Shown here: positions 59,601-64,000 of the stretch, one piece after another
Position numbering within the stretch: the stretch's first letter is position 1
How the letters are laid out: the number at the start of each line of letters is the position of its first letter
Assembly: GCA_963514095.1 (NCBI GenBank)
Contig: OY741268.1
Location: forward strand, 27,456,357-27,520,356
Direction: 5' to 3'
DNA: 64,000 bases
Source: Eutrigla gurnardus
Lineage: Eukaryota > Chordata > Actinopteri > Perciformes > Triglidae
Program-made: the position numbers and the translations under genes
Notes under the pieces: generated by a model
The model's input: the letters and a program-made list of their open reading frames with translations, nothing else
Databases searched by the model: none
Told to the model about the DNA's origin: nothing

Positions 59601-59789
59601 GACCCACTGGAGAAACTACGGAGGCTGCAGAGGGAGAAACAGTGCAAAATATGCATGGACAGAGACATCTCCATCGTCTTCATCCCGTGTGGTCATCTGG
59701 TCGCTTGCAAGCAGTGTTCACAGTCGCTCGTCAAGTGTCCGATCTGCTGCGGAGCCATAACACAGAAGATCCAGACCTATATCGCTTAA
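56631..59789 (+). CDS. xiap: X-linked inhibitor of apoptosis protein (E3 ubiquitin ligase)
   Basis: XIAP blocks caspases 3, 7 and 9 and ubiquitylates RIPK2 and itself. Exons 56631-56870, 56962-57532, 57680-57779, 57878-57956, 59151-59190, 59314-59490 and 59596-59789 join in frame to 466 residues (human 497). BIR1 is at about 22-88, BIR2 142-206 and BIR3 244-309, each with its CxxC...H...C zinc set (BIR3: Cys278, Cys281, His298, Cys305). A UBA domain is at about 346-395. The RING has eight ligands from Cys419 to Cys453, and the protein ends KIQTYIA. The linker before BIR2 keeps the Val-Asp pair (127-128) that plugs caspase-3 in human XIAP. In BIR3 the human Trp323 position is Asn301, Asp309 is Gly287, and His343 is Gln321. 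The ATG has A at -3 and follows a 5' UTR acceptor. Confidence 0.96.
58478..58990 (-). mobile_element. truncated LINE 3' end in xiap intron
   Basis: On the minus strand a frame (58887-58672) reads [12 protein letters not shown] ... [21 protein letters not shown], the C-terminal end of an L2/CR1-like reverse-transcriptase protein. It is followed by a 3' UTR ending GTGCTATACAAATAAAGTTG with CCTTGCC. The 5' part is missing, as usual for LINE insertions. Confidence 0.8.
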
Positions 59790-60445
59790 AGGGAATCTCG
59801 GACTCTTGCCAAAACGTCAATGCTGCTTTCCAACTATCTTTATAACAATGTATTTTAATATTAAATGTAGATAGCCTGTGATATATTTAAGAATAATGTT
59901 GTTTGTTTGAGTCTGAGAGTGAAAGAGCTGGTAAACTTCACGAGGAAACGATGTTTTCCACAATCACTGAGATGGAAGTAAATATTTGTTAATATTGAGA
60001 TGGGATGATATTATAAATATATTGAGTACTCACTTGTAGATATACCCTTCAGATTAATAACCATTTTGCTACACTCTTTCTTGCCGGAGGTGCCTTTTGC
60101 TAAGATTATGTTTTGTGTTTCGCTTTGTCGTTTTAATTTGAACATTTTTTCGACAGGGCAGTTGAACTGGACATGGGATGTTATATATTATTAATTTTAA
60201 TACACTTATGTGTCCACATCATCTATTTAATCTGGTGTAATTGTGGACTACATTTTCTCCATGTGTGCTGCTCCGTATTGAAATGTATAAATCAGTAAAT
60301 CCATTAGCACTTTGCTTTGTGAATAACAGAATCGACTTTTAATTTAGGGCCTTGCAAGTAATCGGTGTGGTGTGAAATTATTTTACCATTCCATCATTCA
60401 ATCTGTTGTCATCAATGGAGAATAAATTTTAATGTTTGGACTGGA
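59790..60445 (+). other. xiap: xiap 3' untranslated region
   Basis: AT-rich non-coding sequence from the stop to the AATAAA at 60421-60426. No other gene is seen. Confidence 0.65.
60421..60426 (+). terminator. xiap polyadenylation signal
   Basis: AATAAA about 630 bases past the stop, followed by a GT-rich then T-rich segment. Confidence 0.65.
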
Positions 60446-61390
60446 AAGATGTTTTTCTTTTATTAATGTTTTTACACGTATCATTGTCTGTCTACACTGG
60501 TTGGATTTAGTATCGAGAAGATAACAAGTCAACCGTGTCACTAACTTAGAAAGGGCTTATTTAACTTCATAAAAATAGTATCCTTAATTTTCCTTATGGG
60601 TTATTACAGTTTTTCAGACTACATAACATTTTATCAGCTAGAAACACTCCTTTTTCTCAATCGATGTTGCTTTTGCAAAAAGATCTGCAGATATAAATAT
60701 TTAAAATGGAACCCAACCAGCCTTTAGGTTTTGGCAATTACAAGAAAATTGGGTTATCGGAGCAGCTTGCAGGCACTATCCATGTGGATTATCTGTAGAT
60801 ATCACTCTAGAAAGATGAGGGTTGAAGGTGGCCATATCAAGATTGATATGATAAATTAAATTCCATTCCACTCCAATACTCTTACTGTTTACTTTTCACA
60901 TCTGTTTCCTTTATGTACTCTATTGAAAGTATTCATAACAATGTTTCTCCTTTACAATGTGCTCTTAATTGTAGTGTTATTTTATTTTACTTCATATTAT
61001 TTGTGACTCCTGAACATTTACTGCTGCTTTTTAAAAGTTAAATTAAATGTGCACAGAGACTAAGGATTTAGTTTGTAGTGGTAACGAACGCCTGCATTGC
61101 TACCAAGTACATGACAATAAAAAAATCTTGAATCTTGAATAAATTAATTTTAGTGATAGGATAATATAAAATACTGGAAGGAAAATTAATGTATATAAAT
61201 GACCCTTTGTTCAAAAATGAATGGAATTGAAATAGAACCGAAATAGTCAAGACTTCCTGCTTCTGCTGGCGTTTCCAACAAAACACACGTCTTTTTAAGG
61301 TGTAGTATCCATCAGTGACCACTAGATGTCAGGGCATCAAAGGGTATCTAATACGGGTACTCTGGCCGCTAGGTGGTAGCTCTGCACCAG
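60446..61390. other. xiap-stag2 intergenic spacer with a LINE tail
   Basis: AT-rich sequence. At about 61060-61140 a LINE-like 3' end reads TACATGACAATAAAAAAATC then TTGAATCTTGAAT. No gene is recognised. Confidence 0.55.
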
Positions 61391-61577
61391 GATTTCCTCC
61401 TCCCAGGTCGTCGAAACAACAAACCGAACTACGGAGCAAGCGGGGTGAGAGAACGTCCGAAACCGCCTCTGACCGCGACTTTTAAACTCTTTTTACAGAA
61501 TTGTGGCGGAATTCAGACGGAGGCTGCGTGCGAATAGTAAAAGTTACGATTCGGCCGGGACTACATTTCACAACAAG
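61391..61577 (+). promoter_or_regulatory. stag2 promoter and non-coding first exon (candidate)
   Basis: A CpG-rich patch ends in the donor CACAACAAG|GTAAGT at 61577, and high CpG content continues to about 62500. This fits the first exon of stag2, whose coding start is 2.2 kb downstream. The limits are inferred. Confidence 0.5.
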
Positions 61578-63762
61578 GTAAGTTTAGCTGTAAAATGGCG
61601 GAGAGCTATCTGGAAGTTAGTTGATTTGTATTTTGCTAGCCGTCTCGCTAGCCGGGCTAGCTCTAAATGAGCCCAGAGCGCGGATGCCTGCCTGAACCCG
61701 AGTCGCTTTCGCTAGCTCGCGGTACATGGCTACTTCGGTTGTTAGCACGCTAACAAGCTGGATTCTTGGCACAGTAGCGCAAAAATAATTAGTTCGTAGC
61801 GCAAATAAGCGTTTTATTGTTTCAGGCAACTTAGTTGCACTTTATATATTTGTAAACAAAGTGTTTGTTGCTTATGCAATACGGTACTGGAACTCCCGAG
61901 GCAAGATGGAGGACGCAAGGACGTGATGTTTTTTTAGGTAACGTTAGCGGTTAGCTGTTAGCATAGCTACCGAGTGGTAGTTGTTAACGGCACATTCGTT
62001 TCGGCATAACGTATATCTGCTGGGATAATTTGCTTTGTCGTCGGACAAGCACCGAGTGTGAACGGTGTGTAGACGGAAGACGGTGTTTTCATGTCCCTGG
62101 AAACATTGGTGACTATCGTTATTGTGTACTAGCCGATGTTAGCATGCGCTAGTACAGTAGGGCTTGCGTTGTTTTGTTATTATGGTCCAAGTAGGATAGC
62201 GCTAGAAAACACTTGCGTGTTTACGATAGCTAACTAAAATGCACAGTGCGTGTACGGCGCCCTTCTTGTTGTGTAAATCAGAGTTTTTAAACACTAAGTA
62301 GTGCATGCTTACTTGGTCAAAATTGCAACTAGCTGAGGGGGGAAAGACGCCAAAAAAATCCCTCGGTTGCTTAGCTTGTGGCTGCTAGCAGCGCTAGCCA
62401 GCGCACCGGTGTCAATTTTGACAGGAGCCGACCAAGAGCGCAGCCGCGGCGGCGTGGTTGGAGGGAACCGAGTCGGTAATGTGCGGCACAGTAGACATGC
62501 GGGAATCCACTGGTTTGATTTCCGAAATTTCGTTTTTGTCTTAAAGATCGCCCCAGTCTCGCTTTGCGGCGATAAGTTTATGAGATACACTGACCGATTT
62601 GGCGCCACTTTTTTCAGTCTACACCCATAAGAAATCCCGTCGCCTTGTTATGCAGTATCGCCCCTCACTATCAAGGAAATACAGCGCGTTAACACTCTTA
62701 CAAAGATAAATAACCCGGTTACATTTTTTAAAAACTCACGCAGTCGCAACTACCTCGCATATAGCGCCGATGTTGCACCGTTGCTACGTTGACTTTTTCT
62801 TTTTTTTAAGGGTCGGGTTATTTTACGTCGATCATTGTATATTCACAAAATGTGTGCTTGGTAAAATCCCTCATTCTGGCATATGTGGGCCATCGTGTGC
62901 ATGATATTGTGAATATCATTACTGACGTTATATCGTGACAGTTTCCCCGAAAGTCTACTCGCTTCTCATAAACGCGAGTGTAACGTTAATTATAATTTTT
63001 AAGAATGAGAATGACACAATTTTAATTCATCGTTGTGTGTACGAGGAGAGAAAGACACACCTACTCTATGATGGGTGTAGTTGAAGTTTGCCTTTTTCCT
63101 TGACCGCAAATATATCTCTAGTGTGCTTTTATTGTCTTCCATAACTCCTAAAATAGGCATTTACATGTTATTGAATTATGAATAACGCCAGACTTATAAT
63201 TTTAAAATCTTAACCTTTGCTCTCCCCCCTTTTAATGTACGTGCCACAAAATTTACACATCACAACCATGCAATAGTTTTTCTGTGGCCTGCAGTATCTT
63301 GTTGATGTTGATACTGTCTTTTGATTGGTTTAGATATGTATGGGGCGGATAGGGCAGTGCCATATTTGGCCATTGAGGAAGACACTCCAATGCTCCTTGC
63401 ATGACGTTTGTAAACCTAGGGGAGCAGAGAAAGCGAGGGAGCCAATGGCGAGACAGCTGAGCGTGACAGGAGGATTAGTGTACGCCCACTGTTACCATGT
63501 GAAACCGTTTTTTTTCTCTCTCAGAGCAGCATCAAAGAAACATTTACTCACTACAGATGATGTGATTTCTGCAAACATAATTTTCTTTTGAAGCCTTTTA
63601 TTGTTTCTGCTGTGTTGACATTTTGAATTTGTCTGCACGTGTAGCTCTTTCATAGCTCTTCTCTATTACATATTCTAGGTCACATGCAACCTCTCCCGTC
63701 TTGCTTTTTCTGAGGATCTCAAGCCAGTCATAAGTTGAAGTTATCCAGAAGATGTTACAGAA

Positions 63763-63973
63763 ATGATAGCAGCACCAGAAATCCCATCAGAGTTCACCTA
63801 TACTCAGTAAGTGTTTGCCCCCACTTTTAATTTGCTATTAAGGTTGAGGTTGATATGAATTTCCAATCTAACATTTTGTTGTGTCTACCAGCGATACAGA
63901 CACCCGATTCTCTTCAGACACAGACTTCTCTGAGGATCTCGATGGAAGAAGTGCAACCCCAGCGAAAGGAAAG
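63763..63973 (+). CDS. stag2: cohesin subunit SA-2, first 42 codons (gene continues past the window)
   Basis: STAG2 is the HEAT-repeat subunit of cohesin that binds RAD21 and CTCF and helps hold sister chromatids and chromatin loops. Exon 63763-63806 starts ATG and reads MIAAPEIPSEF, nearly identical to human STAG2 (MIAAPEIPTDF) and unlike STAG1. Exon 63892-63973 continues through RFSSDTDFSEDLDG to PAKGK, aligned with human HFSSDTDFEDIEG. The join is in phase (CA|C). The donor at 63974 is GTATAT, weaker than consensus but placed where human has an intron. The 5' leader exon probably starts at an acceptor near 63679 (attctag). Confidence 0.88.
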
Positions 63974-64000
63974 GTATATTAAACACAAATGGCTCTCTGC

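Overview
The window is nuclear DNA of a ray-finned (teleost) fish, probably a percomorph. Intron-containing vertebrate genes have canonical GT-AG junctions, the introns are short, CA/GT microsatellites are dense, and the LINE 3' tails are of kinds common in teleosts. The species cannot be named from sequence alone. There are no operons, CRISPR arrays or prokaryotic features.

Layout: (1) 285-17160, plus strand: the 3' two thirds of a teneurin gene. Its C-terminal exons match teneurin-2 rather than teneurin-1, -3 or -4. Twenty coding exons are in the window, including a 21-nt microexon. (2) 19830-26330, minus: cystm1, a small Pro-rich, Cys-rich tail-anchored protein. (3) 31530-35560, minus: an eIF4E-binding protein of the 4E-BP3 type. 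(4) 37400-48270, plus: acsl4, 14 coding exons, complete. (5) 48260-49451, minus: nxt2, complete, meeting acsl4 tail to tail. (6) 49970-53190, plus: psmd10 (gankyrin), complete, head to head with nxt2. (7) 55000-60440, plus: xiap, complete. (8) 61400-64000, plus: the first exons of stag2, which runs off the right edge.

The genes do not form a pathway: axon guidance and synaptic adhesion (tenm2), translational control (eif4ebp3), arachidonoyl-CoA synthesis (acsl4), mRNA export (nxt2), proteasome assembly (psmd10), caspase control (xiap) and cohesin (stag2). What links them is synteny. Human orthologues of the first three are on 5q31-q34, and those of the last five are on Xq22-q25, so the window spans a junction between two human linkage groups. 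Most non-coding sequence is microsatellite, minisatellite, LINE debris or unremarkable AT-rich DNA.

Most worth a second look: the conserved teneurin NHL microexon; a XIAP whose BIR3 peptide groove and caspase-9 contact residues are changed while the BIR2 and caspase-3 linker residues are kept; a roughly 0.9-kb imperfect palindrome with a third direct copy between psmd10 and xiap; a TTAA-flanked 561-bp inverted-repeat element; a minisatellite whose unit is itself a palindrome; a duplicated block of about 400 bp inside an acsl4 intron; and tail-to-tail acsl4/nxt2 polyadenylation signals only 38 nt apart. I saw no convincing wholly new gene system.
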